From positions 1 through 45,538 of the IMG/VR virus record IMGVR_UViG_3300047200_000234: DNA of 45,538 nucleotides; one strand, 5' to 3'. The position numbers and the translations under genes are program-made. Each line of letters starts with the position of its first letter. Position 1 is the stretch's first letter. Positions 32,321 through 40,226 of this stretch are shown here, piece by piece. This DNA comes from a virus. The notes under the pieces were generated by a model. The model was not told the DNA's origin. It made no database searches and was given only the letters and a program-made list of their open reading frames with translations.

Positions 32321-32965
32321 ATGTCAATGTTTTCGGATAAAGTAATAAATAAAACATATGAAGCGTCTCATACGTATGGTCATATCAATCAAGGAGTAAA
32401 GGAACTTCTACAACTTTTAGATCCTCAAAGCATGAACATTTTCGAGATATTGCTAATTCCTGATTCTTTGCCTGAGAAAACAAAAGTTGCTGTAAGTAAC
32501 GGAATGGGGATGCTAGAATACGCGGCTCGTTCAGTACTTGACACTGTTGTAACTAAATTACATGTCCAAACAATGGATATAGGATTTAATGCTCTTGAAT
32601 ATGCTAGATATGATTATCATCAAGGAATCACCGATATTACATATGCTGATGAAGTTACAATTACTTTTATAGAAAATGAATTAGGCATTGTACGTAACTT
32701 TCTAAATAATTGGCTCAAACTTACAATGAAGAAGGATTTCATAAATGGTGGATATCGTTTTAATGATAATCAATGGACTGGTAGAAAGAAAGCTATTATA
32801 ATTCCTCAAATGTCTGTTGGACTTCCATCTACTGCTTGGATAGAGTTAAAAGGATTACGATTTAAATCTATGGATAACTGGGCTTTTGACCAAGCATCTC
32901 CAGATCCTTTAAAAATAAGTGTAACCTTTGCAATAGATGAGTGCTGGCTTCTTAGTCCTTTATGA
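32321..32965 (+). CDS. Tail tube-like paralog (possible tube terminator or initiator)
   Basis: The C-terminal half (GLRFKSMDNWAFDQASPDPL, then KISVTFAIDECW) mirrors that of the tube protein (SSPDPLRATITF), so it is probably a tube-fold protein at an end of the tube, like T4 gp54 or a tail terminator. The N-terminal 100 residues are helical. It has its own late motif and hairpin. The endonuclease gene overlaps its stop (ATGA). Which end of the tube it occupies is not known. Confidence 0.65.
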   Translation: MSMFSDKVINKTYEASHTYGHINQGVKELLQLLDPQSMNIFEILLIPDSLPEKTKVAVSNGMGMLEYAARSVLDTVVTKLHVQTMDIGFNALEYARYDYHQGITDITYADEVTITFIENELGIVRNFLNNWLKLTMKKDFINGGYRFNDNQWTGRKKAIIIPQMSVGLPSTAWIELKGLRFKSMDNWAFDQASPDPLKISVTFAIDECWLLSPL

Positions 32966-33792
32966 AAATTAAACACGGAACAAAATTAACAAATGAGCAA
33001 TTCTTGGAGGTTTTAAAAGAGAAAGCACCCCTTATTGAGCCTTTAGAACCGTATATTAATAGTGAAACTAGAATAAGAGTTAAATGTCATGGGTGTAGCT
33101 CTGAATATTCTAAAATTGCAGGATCTTTGTGGAGACACGGGTGCTTAGGGTGCACTCTCAAAAATAAGAGGAAGCAACCGCGTCAATTAACTCATGAGCA
33201 ATTTTTGGATAAACCTGAAATGAAAGATTCGGATTTTATTTTGATCTCAACGTACAAAAGCTCATTGGTAAAACTAGATATTAAATGTTCTAAGTGCGGT
33301 TTAATAAAAACATCTTTACCTTCAAATATTCTTAGAAATCCTTACTGCCCCAAATGTAGTAAAAGTTCACATTTATCCCACCATGAGCGCAAGATCATAG
33401 ATATCCTAACTGATTTAGGTCTGCATTTCACAATACAAAAAACTTTTAAAGATCTCAAAAGTCCTAAGGGTTGGGCATTAAAATTTGATTTCTATATCCC
33501 TTCTTTTAATTGGTGTATTGAATATGACGGAGAACAACATTTTGATAAAAACTCCCATTATTATAAAACAGAGAGAGAATTTGAGCACAGACAAAAATTG
33601 GATAAATTAAAAGATGATTATTGTATTTCACACAAAATACATCTTACAAGATTATCCTATATACATGCAAAATTTCTGAGGGATTTTATTCATACAGAAA
33701 GTATACTTATTCAATCCAAAGTTTATGAGGATAGAAAAATATTTCTATCTAATTATCATATAAACTTTTTTAAAATAGCCTCTTCCTACTAA
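32962..33792 (+). CDS. Zinc-finger Vsr-like homing endonuclease
   Basis: Four CxxC knuckles (C42/C45, C61/C64, C109/C112, C129/C132) form two zinc sites for DNA binding. The catalytic domain follows with E142, D176 in KFDFYIP and E187-Y-D189-G-E-Q-H193, the signature shared with the gene at 5764. This is a free-standing homing endonuclease, inserted between the tube paralog and the tail chaperone gene. It overlaps the previous stop by ATGA and so is translated by coupling. Target is unknown. Confidence 0.8.
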   Translation: MKIKHGTKLTNEQFLEVLKEKAPLIEPLEPYINSETRIRVKCHGCSSEYSKIAGSLWRHGCLGCTLKNKRKQPRQLTHEQFLDKPEMKDSDFILISTYKSSLVKLDIKCSKCGLIKTSLPSNILRNPYCPKCSKSSHLSHHERKIIDILTDLGLHFTIQKTFKDLKSPKGWALKFDFYIPSFNWCIEYDGEQHFDKNSHYYKTEREFEHRQKLDKLKDDYCISHKIHLTRLSYIHAKFLRDFIHTESILIQSKVYEDRKIFLSNYHINFFKIASSY

Positions 33793-33809
33793 TTAAATAC
33801 ATTAGGAGG
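33782..33809 (+). promoter_or_regulatory. RBS-masking hairpin with late motif (tail chaperone)
   Basis: CTTCCTA (33782-33788) pairs with TAGGAGG (33803-33809) over 7 bp with one G-T wobble. ACTAATTA (33788-33795) overlaps the loop edge, 29 bases before the ATG at 33817. The whole AGGAGG Shine-Dalgarno site is in the 3' arm. Confidence 0.65.
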
Positions 33810-33816
33810 AAACTTA

Positions 33817-34977
33817 ATGAACGAAGAATTAGGAGAAGTACTTTCACCTGAAGAGGTGAGTAAACGGAGAGAAAGAGTTAGACAACCAGTAGAACCAAAA
33901 TCGGACATTGATAAAATATATTCAAAAGCTGGTTGTGCAATAGTTGATTACGAGTCTATGGGTAGATTTTCTACTCCACCTCAACTATCTTTTCATGATT
34001 ATACAAATCAAGACGTTAATGACATTACCTTATCACGACAAGAAGACTTGTTTGAAAATATTGTAGTAATCACAAATAGGCTTAGAAACAAGGCAGATGC
34101 TTCTGATATATTCGATGTTTCTGAAATGATTATAGAAGACTTCATGGAAACATTAGTTGCAGTAAAACAGGAATTCAATACTCCTCAACATACACATTAT
34201 TGGACATGTGATTGTCAAAATAATTTGTCAGAAAAGGATCAGCAAGTATTTGAAACTGAAATTGATTTAAGAACTTTAAAATATAGAAGTATTGAAGATG
34301 CAGAAAATGACTTACGTGAAGACTATAGAAAAGAATTTGCAGAATTAACAGTAGAAGAATGGGCTGAGTATATAGAAGCTAAGTATACAAAAGAACCTAA
34401 AGACGCTAAGGTATGGACTGTTGAAGATGAGCTTAATACTATCACAGTTAAAGAACCTATTCTCACATATTCTGGTGGTGACAAGTACTATTTCAATTTT
34501 GTTAGAGTCAAAGATATTATTAAAGCTCAGAAATTAGCTACAAAGAAATTTGCTAGTAAGATCAAGCAGATTACAAATAGACAAGAACACGGTGTTGATG
34601 GAAAAACATTAGCAGAAAAGAAACAAGCAGAACTTGATATAGTAAATCATGAAAAATCAAAGACTGTAGTTCTATACGCTAAAGCTCTAGCACTTTATAA
34701 AAAGAATGATAAAGTATTGTCTGATGAAGAAAAGATTGAAATTTTTACAAAAGATATTCCACGTGAAGTAACTCTTCAATTGTATGATTTTCTTGATAGA
34801 ATCAAGTTTGGTATTCAAGATGAAAGAGAGTTTACTTGTCCTGTTTGTGGAAAAGTAGACAAGAGGTGGCTTCAGCGCGAGTTTACTACTCTCGAATTAC
34901 TACCTTTTAACACTTCTACCAAGAGAAAACGAAGCAAGCTTACACGACTTGGTATTCATTTTGGAGAAGGAGCTTAG
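33817..34977 (+). CDS. Putative tail assembly chaperone (T4 gp26 position)
   Basis: The 386-residue acidic protein has DCQNN and other Cys near residue 130, and a C-terminal zinc-ribbon-like FTCPVCGKVDKRW. It lies immediately before the tape measure gene. A second frame continues past its end, the classical layout of tail assembly chaperones (lambda gpG/gpGT), and T4 gp26/gp51 occupy a like position. Chaperones bind and protect the tape measure during tube assembly. The function is inferred from context; the Cys motif alone would not prove it. Confidence 0.6.
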   Translation: MNEELGEVLSPEEVSKRRERVRQPVEPKSDIDKIYSKAGCAIVDYESMGRFSTPPQLSFHDYTNQDVNDITLSRQEDLFENIVVITNRLRNKADASDIFDVSEMIIEDFMETLVAVKQEFNTPQHTHYWTCDCQNNLSEKDQQVFETEIDLRTLKYRSIEDAENDLREDYRKEFAELTVEEWAEYIEAKYTKEPKDAKVWTVEDELNTITVKEPILTYSGGDKYYFNFVRVKDIIKAQKLATKKFASKIKQITNRQEHGVDGKTLAEKKQAELDIVNHEKSKTVVLYAKALALYKKNDKVLSDEEKIEIFTKDIPREVTLQLYDFLDRIKFGIQDEREFTCPVCGKVDKRWLQREFTTLELLPFNTSTKRKRSKLTRLGIHFGEGA

Positions 34978-35125
34978 ACAACAAGAATCGTATCTTTGGA
35001 GTATGAGCTATTACAAAGCAAAGTATAGGTATAACCAGATAGTTAAGTTTAATGAAGATCAAAAAAAGAAGATGGATGCAGAGACTCAAAAGTCTAAAAG
35101 TTCATCAAAATCCCCTAGAAGATAG
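34859..35125 (+). CDS. Frameshifted extension of the tail chaperone
   Basis: In the +1 frame relative to the chaperone, an ORF is open from 34859 to TAG 35123-35125. It encodes a charged helical tail (VFILEKELRQQESYLWSMSY and on to KSPRR). It spans the chaperone stop codon, so +1 or -2 slippage would give a gpGT-like fusion. The ribosome-pausing GGAGAAGGAG (34963-34972) lies right before that stop. An ATG at 35003 could also serve, but with no RBS at a normal distance. No canonical slippery heptamer was found. Confidence 0.5.
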   Translation, partial: TRGGFSASLLLSNYYLLTLLPRENEASLHDLVFILEKELRQQESYLWSMSYYKAKYRYNQIVKFNEDQKKKMDAETQKSKSSSKSPRR

Positions 35126-35131
35126 GGGATT
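35109..35131 (+). terminator. Terminator after the chaperone extension
   Basis: A 9-bp stem (AATCCCCTA with TAGGGGATT) with a 5-base loop is followed by CTTTTTTTG. Confidence 0.82.
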
Positions 35132-35152
35132 CTTTTTTTGTTAGAATTCAAT

Positions 35153-35160
35153 ACTAATAA
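35153..35160 (+). promoter_or_regulatory. ACTAATAA late-type motif before the tape measure gene
   Basis: The motif lies 26 bases before the ATG at 35179 and directly after a terminator, so the tape measure needs its own promoter. No convincing RBS-masking hairpin is seen here. Confidence 0.6.
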
Positions 35161-35178
35161 CAAGAGTTAATATCAATT

Positions 35179-37293
35179 ATGGCATCTACATCACCGATGA
35201 CTATTCCTGCTCTTTTCGGTAAAGAAAAGAAAAGCAAGGATCAGAAAAAGAACGACAAACAAGACAATAAGCAAGCGAAAGAGATAGGTAGTATAGAAAC
35301 TACTGTAGCTAAAGAATTGCCTGAAATGACTCTTCAATTGCAGAATATTGCAGATATGGCTTATCTAAGTTTAAATAAAAAACAAAGAGAACAATATGAT
35401 GAGTTAGTTGCTATGAGCACCTTTCTCAAAACCATATCGATGTCTGAAGATCCAAAAGATGCTAAGAAAAAACATAAATTAACAGAGCTATGGTCCAAAA
35501 ATTTAAAACCTTTTCTTAAAGGAATAGGTGGATTAGTTGTAAGCTTTGGCAAATTTATTAAAGGTTTAAGTGCTCAAGGTATAACAGGATTGTTAGGATT
35601 TTTGTTTGGTTTATTTATTCTTATTAAACTAGGATTTTTTCAAACAATTATTCCAGCTATTATAAGTATTCTAGGAACATTACTTAAAGGCATAATAGAA
35701 GTACTACCAGTCCTTATAAAATTCTTATGGACTATATTAACTGAGGTGGTGCCAGTATTTTTAAAAGCTATAGGTGATGCAATTTCTGATATCATATTTC
35801 GTTCATTAAAAGATTGGGCGAAGCAATTACAAAAAGATTCTCCAGTGTTTGCAAAAATTGTAAACTTCTTTGCAGACTTATTTGGGCCAGACGGGTTTCT
35901 GAGAAAAGCTATGCCGTTTCTTATAGGATTACTAGCAGTGCTTTGGTTATTTCCGGGCATATTAGGTATTATAGGAACTCTAGCCTCCTTTCTGATAGCT
36001 AATCCGATAGTTGCTGCTATTACTGGAATTGTACTTGGATTCATTTTACTTTATAAATACGCTGAAGAAATTTCTGATTGGATAGACAACCTTTGGGAAT
36101 CATTTAAAAATCTAAGTACACCTATTAAGATTATGATAGGAGTCCTTGCATTATTGATGCTTCCTATAACTATGATAATAGGAGCTATTATTGGACTAGT
36201 AAAATTATTGAAGTATATAAAAGCTAACGGAATTACTTCTGTATTTGATAGCGTAGTTCAAGGCTTAAAAGATTTTGGAAGTTGGTTATATGATTTAATA
36301 GTTGCTCCATTCATTGCTTTCTTTGTCTTTTTATATAATGCAACTGTTTGGGGATTGAAGATGATAGCCTCCCCTTTTGTATGGATGTATAAACAAATTA
36401 CTTTCTTTGCTGATACAATTATTGGGATAGTCTCAACTATTATTAACATAGTTACTATGTTGAGTAATATGAGTTTTGATGAGATCATACTTGGAATAAA
36501 GAACTTTGTTAAAGTTGTAGTTTCTAAATTTTTTGATTTTGTAGATCCAATTATTGATTCAGTCAAAATATTTGCTCTAAAATTTGTAGATTTTATTATG
36601 GGTCCTATAGATGCAATAATAGGATTTGCTAAATGGTATGGCAAAACTTTACTTAAAGTTATTACAACACCTTTTAAAATATTTATAGCATATGTTACTT
36701 TGTTAAAAGATATTTTCTTTAAGATTGTAGGATTTATAACACAACTAGCCGGAGCTATTAAAGACTTATTCTCTGGAAAGATCACTGGGTCTGATTTCAT
36801 AGCGAAGATATGGGATATATTTAAAAGTGCAATTACTTCTATTGGTAATTTAATAAATGATAAAGTAAAATCTATGTTTGGAGTAGATTTGAAAAGAACC
36901 TTCAAAACATTCATCGATTGGATTGACGATATGATCAATGCGATTCTTTTTAAAATAGCTAGTTTACCGGGAATGAAAGCTCTGGGTATGTCTACTTACG
37001 GGGCTAAGACTTCTAAGGAATATGGACAAATTCATTCAGCAGTTAGCGCGGCTGTTGAGCAAGGTGCGGATACCCGAATTGCCAATTATTTAGATGGGAA
37101 AGGATCAACAGGGATGTCTCAAGCTGAAATAAATCTTGCTGAGATGTTCAAGAAACAATCTGAATCAAACACTGGTGAAAAATATAGAAGTGGTGGTGGA
37201 GCAAAAGCGATTGAGAATAATGTAACTATCAGAAATCAAGTAGTTAAGAATTTTGCCATGAATGAAAATTCAGGCGTAAGTAAAAATATGTAG
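35179..37293 (+). CDS. Tail tape measure protein
   Basis: The 704-residue protein has a charged N-terminal 100 residues, then many long hydrophobic helices (about 12 between residues 120 and 560), and a polar C-terminus with a Gly-rich stretch. Tape measures sit inside the tube, set its length and leave with the DNA. At about 0.15 nm per residue this would measure at most about 105 nm. Position after the chaperones and before the baseplate genes supports this. T4 gp29 is 590 residues. Confidence 0.85.
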   Translation: MASTSPMTIPALFGKEKKSKDQKKNDKQDNKQAKEIGSIETTVAKELPEMTLQLQNIADMAYLSLNKKQREQYDELVAMSTFLKTISMSEDPKDAKKKHKLTELWSKNLKPFLKGIGGLVVSFGKFIKGLSAQGITGLLGFLFGLFILIKLGFFQTIIPAIISILGTLLKGIIEVLPVLIKFLWTILTEVVPVFLKAIGDAISDIIFRSLKDWAKQLQKDSPVFAKIVNFFADLFGPDGFLRKAMPFLIGLLAVLWLFPGILGIIGTLASFLIANPIVAAITGIVLGFILLYKYAEEISDWIDNLWESFKNLSTPIKIMIGVLALLMLPITMIIGAIIGLVKLLKYIKANGITSVFDSVVQGLKDFGSWLYDLIVAPFIAFFVFLYNATVWGLKMIASPFVWMYKQITFFADTIIGIVSTIINIVTMLSNMSFDEIILGIKNFVKVVVSKFFDFVDPIIDSVKIFALKFVDFIMGPIDAIIGFAKWYGKTLLKVITTPFKIFIAYVTLLKDIFFKIVGFITQLAGAIKDLFSGKITGSDFIAKIWDIFKSAITSIGNLINDKVKSMFGVDLKRTFKTFIDWIDDMINAILFKIASLPGMKALGMSTYGAKTSKEYGQIHSAVSAAVEQGADTRIANYLDGKGSTGMSQAEINLAEMFKKQSESNTGEKYRSGGGAKAIENNVTIRNQVVKNFAMNENSGVSKNM

Positions 37294-37302
37294 TGGTAAA
37301 TA

Positions 37303-38082
37303 ATGGCTAATAGAGTTTATTTAAATGTCTATGGAACATCTTATACAATGGAAGCACCATGTACTGAAGATATAGTTATTGATGCTAAATCTTCTTTTAG
37401 TTCATTTGGTGAATTAGTCCCCGGTGCTGCTGGACTTGTATCTATGGTAAATACTATCACTGCTGGTATGAATAGTAATGTTGGGGTTGGTATGTTAAAT
37501 CTTACCAATGCACTTGATGTTCCTAGATGGCAGAAGACAGAGCCTGTTCGTGTATCTCTCGATATGAACTTCTATATAAAAACTGATCCATATGAAGATG
37601 TATGGAGACCTACAATGTTGATTATGGCTATGCAAGTACTATCTGAAAACCGAAGTGAGGGTGGGGATTCTGTCACTAGTTATATCACTCCCGGTGTAAG
37701 TTTAGCTACTATGGGTAAAGTACAATCAAAAGGAGGATTCTCAGACGGAGCACCAAAATTGGATATTGATGGAATGGAAACTCCTCCAGCTCCAAAACCA
37801 GATGAATATCCTAACAATGCCAAATTATGTTCTTTATATATTCCGGGAATAGTTTATATTCCTTTAGCTTATGTTGAATCTGCAAATCCTACTTGGTCTA
37901 AACAATTAACAATTGGAGGATTCCCTCTTTGGTCTAAAGTGAATTTGCAAGTAACAGGATTATTTCCTGCAGTATTTGAAACTAATTTCTTATCAGTTAA
38001 TCCTAACGGATACTTTAAAGGTAGTAATACTGCATTTGAGGGAGCTATCAACACAATTACTGAATTAAGCGTTACAGGATAA
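37303..38082 (+). CDS. Putative baseplate-tube junction protein (gp48-like position)
   Basis: This 259-residue beta-rich protein (LNVYGTSYTMEAPCTEDIVI, RVSLDMNFYIKTDPYEDVW) lies between the tape measure and the gp53-like gene. In T4-type baseplates, gp48 and gp54 build the tube start here. The ending (VNLQVTGLFPAVFETNFLSV) resembles tube-fold proteins. Exact homology is uncertain. Confidence 0.55.
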   Translation: MANRVYLNVYGTSYTMEAPCTEDIVIDAKSSFSSFGELVPGAAGLVSMVNTITAGMNSNVGVGMLNLTNALDVPRWQKTEPVRVSLDMNFYIKTDPYEDVWRPTMLIMAMQVLSENRSEGGDSVTSYITPGVSLATMGKVQSKGGFSDGAPKLDIDGMETPPAPKPDEYPNNAKLCSLYIPGIVYIPLAYVESANPTWSKQLTIGGFPLWSKVNLQVTGLFPAVFETNFLSVNPNGYFKGSNTAFEGAINTITELSVTG

Positions 38083-38085
38083 TAT

Positions 38086-38385
38086 ATGAGAGAAAAAGTT
38101 TATTCAGAATTACTAAACAGTAATGAGTATGCAATAGTAGACAGTACCACCTGCGATTGGTCAACATTTTCTTGGGATAATGGATGGTATGAGTATAGAG
38201 TTACCCAAGCAGATTTACTAAAGTCATATTTTATTTCATACAAGTATTACCAAACAGTAGATTATGAAGATATTATTCTATTACTAAATAACATAGGTGA
38301 CCCATTTGAAATGGTTGTTGGCAGTTTGATTAAAGTGCCTAAGCTTAATGATGTGAAAGCATTTATTTTAACAAATTCTAAATAA
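38086..38385 (+). CDS. Baseplate wedge protein gp53-like
   Basis: The 99-residue protein ends in a LysM-like pattern (DYEDIILLLNNIGDPFEMVV, GSLIKVPKLND) seen in T4 gp53-type wedge proteins. T4 gp53 is about twice as long, so the N-terminal part is short here. It starts 3 bases after the previous stop and precedes the spike gene by 8 bases. Confidence 0.65.
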   Translation: MREKVYSELLNSNEYAIVDSTTCDWSTFSWDNGWYEYRVTQADLLKSYFISYKYYQTVDYEDIILLLNNIGDPFEMVVGSLIKVPKLNDVKAFILTNSK

Positions 38386-38393
38386 GGAAATAG

Positions 38394-39059
38394 ATGGAAC
38401 TTCTCTACGCTCAAGTTGTCGAAAATAACGATCCTGATAAAAAAGGAAGAGTTAAAATAAAAGTACCCCATATTCATCAAGATGTGAGTGACGTTGCTCT
38501 GCTTCCATGGGCTAAATCAAAAAACATTGGTACAGGTGGTTCAACTACACAAGGTAAATCTTCTATACCTGAAAAGAATAGTTGGGTATGGGTTGAGTTT
38601 GCTGATATGCCTCATTATAAGAAGCCTTATTATATAGCTGATGTTACCTTAAATGGAATGCACCCACATCAATTATTTGATACAAATACTAAATCACATA
38701 TTACTGGTTGGTCTTCTAATTATCCCGATGTTAAGTATGAGTATTATGCAAATGGTATTTGTATAGCTGTAAGTTCCAATGCTTCCACTCCAGAAATTGC
38801 TATTTATCATCCTCAAGGTTCTAGTATTTTTATTGATCAAACAGGAATTATAAATATTAAGGCAGGGACTACTACAATAGAAAAAACTGTTTTAGGGGAA
38901 ACTCTTAAAACAAAATTAGAAGCTCTTATTGATGCAATAAATGCTATTACTGTCCCAACTCCTACTGGGCCTTCAGGTACTCCAGTCAATGCCGCTACTT
39001 TTACTAGCCTCAAAGGACAACTTACAGCAATCTTATCTCCTAAAGTAAAGAATAACTAA
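38394..39059 (+). CDS. Baseplate hub spike protein (gp5/gpV-like)
   Basis: The N-terminal 90 residues are an OB fold (YAQVVENNDPDKKGRVKIKV, then VALLPWAK and WVWVEFA), as in T4 gp5 and P2 gpV. The middle is beta-helix-like (NGICIAVSSNASTPEIAIYH, ITIKAG-type repeats). A C-terminal Pro/Gly linker and helix follow. It has no lysozyme domain, unlike T4 gp5. The spike punctures the outer membrane, again suggesting a Gram-negative host. Confidence 0.82.
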   Translation: MELLYAQVVENNDPDKKGRVKIKVPHIHQDVSDVALLPWAKSKNIGTGGSTTQGKSSIPEKNSWVWVEFADMPHYKKPYYIADVTLNGMHPHQLFDTNTKSHITGWSSNYPDVKYEYYANGICIAVSSNASTPEIAIYHPQGSSIFIDQTGIINIKAGTTTIEKTVLGETLKTKLEALIDAINAITVPTPTGPSGTPVNAATFTSLKGQLTAILSPKVKNN

Positions 39060-39589
39060 TGGCTCTTAATAAAGCACTTTTAAAAGCTGATCTAATTACT
39101 TGGATGAATACTCCAAGAACTGATAAGACTGTAGCAGGACAAGCTTTCGAAGATGCTTATTATAATTATATTGCTGGCTCAACTTCATATGCTGAAGATG
39201 TTTCTGGTGACAAAGTTAATTCTGTTATAACAAATTCTATCAAAAATGTTTTTGTAAATCTCACGCTAAATGAAACTTATACTACTGCTGCTGAAAAAAT
39301 AGAGGCAGGATTTATAGCTTATTGGACAGAAGCTACATTTAAGATATTGCTTCCTGCAACTGGAATTTCTGCTGAAACTTCTGCAACGGTAACAACTCCT
39401 CCAGCAACAGGATCTTTGTCGACTACTTTAACTTCTATATTTTCAAATTTAAATACAACAGTAGATAATAGAGCTGAGGCTTTAGCAAATGCTATAGACA
39501 CCATGACTCAGACAATTGTTGTAACTTGCGTTGGACCAAGTACTGTCTCTCCCTACACCCCCATCTCAGTTCCCGGCACTATAACTTAA
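39059..39589 (+). CDS. Baseplate-associated hypothetical protein (176 aa)
   Basis: Its ATG overlaps the spike stop by one base. The sequence has an alpha-helical N-terminus and Ala/Thr/Pro-rich C-terminal stretch (TPPATGSLSTTL, then GPSTVSPYTPISVPG). The C-terminus and its position between spike and gp25-like genes suggest a hub-wedge linker. No family is recognised. Confidence 0.6.
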   Translation: MALNKALLKADLITWMNTPRTDKTVAGQAFEDAYYNYIAGSTSYAEDVSGDKVNSVITNSIKNVFVNLTLNETYTTAAEKIEAGFIAYWTEATFKILLPATGISAETSATVTTPPATGSLSTTLTSIFSNLNTTVDNRAEALANAIDTMTQTIVVTCVGPSTVSPYTPISVPGTIT

Positions 39590-39595
39590 TTTGCT

Positions 39596-39631
39596 CCAAT
39601 GTAACTAATAATAAAAGGTGAAATGCATTGG
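39596..39631 (+). promoter_or_regulatory. Start-codon-masking hairpin with late motif (gp25-like)
   Basis: CCAATG (39596-39601) pairs with CATTGG (39626-39631), which contains the TTG start at 39628. ACTAATAA (39604-39611) is in the loop, 24 bases before the start, together with the AAAGGTG RBS. The 6-bp stem is weaker than at other genes, but the geometry is the same. Confidence 0.6.
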
Positions 39632-40215
39632 CTGAAATTACTGACATAGATTTTTATGGACAAAATCTTGCTAATGGACAAGCAATTGAGTATATGGGAA
39701 CTGACGCTGTAGGAAATGCTCTTTACTTATGGATGACTTCTAAGAAAGGAGAATTTCTTTATAACCCAGCAGCTGGTGGTATTTTAGATAAATCATTATT
39801 TAAAACTATGTCACCGGACAACTTAGCTAATATTCAATTCTATCTATATAATTCAATTCTTAACTTTTTTTCTCCATACATAGAATTGAGAGATTTAATC
39901 CTTGAGCCTGACATGAACTCAAGAATTCTTAACATTACTATTAAGTATTTCTTCCCACAAACTAATCAATCAGGATCTGTATCAATCTATGTACAATCCG
40001 ACTATGCTAATAAATCATATACATATGAAGATGTTGATTACGTTGGTAGTAATCTTATAAATTTCTGTAGATTGCAAAAAACTGACATGCTTAATGACAA
40101 GTTAGTATTTAACCCAGACACTGATTTATGGTCTTATGGTAAATATATTTTTATAAATTTAACGACAAGCTCAAGTGAATTTGAAACAGTCTTGCTTATT
40201 TGCAATGGATCTTAA
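39628..40215 (+). CDS. Baseplate wedge protein gp25-like, TTG start
   Basis: The N-terminal part (MAEITDIDFYGQNLANGQAI, then NALYLWMTSKKGEFLYNPAA) is the gp25/lysozyme-like fold that joins wedges and sheath, with ELRDLILEPD in place of the typical E-P-R core. Start is TTG, with AAAGGTG 8 bases upstream. It follows the spike protein region, as in many contractile tails. Confidence 0.78.
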   Translation: MAEITDIDFYGQNLANGQAIEYMGTDAVGNALYLWMTSKKGEFLYNPAAGGILDKSLFKTMSPDNLANIQFYLYNSILNFFSPYIELRDLILEPDMNSRILNITIKYFFPQTNQSGSVSIYVQSDYANKSYTYEDVDYVGSNLINFCRLQKTDMLNDKLVFNPDTDLWSYGKYIFINLTTSSSEFETVLLICNGS

Positions 40216-40226
40216 AAGGTATAATA

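Noticed and set aside
36258-36938. 226-residue reverse ORF opposite the tape measure
   Set aside because: It is hydrophobic, has no RBS, and mirrors the tape measure's repeated hydrophobic codons.
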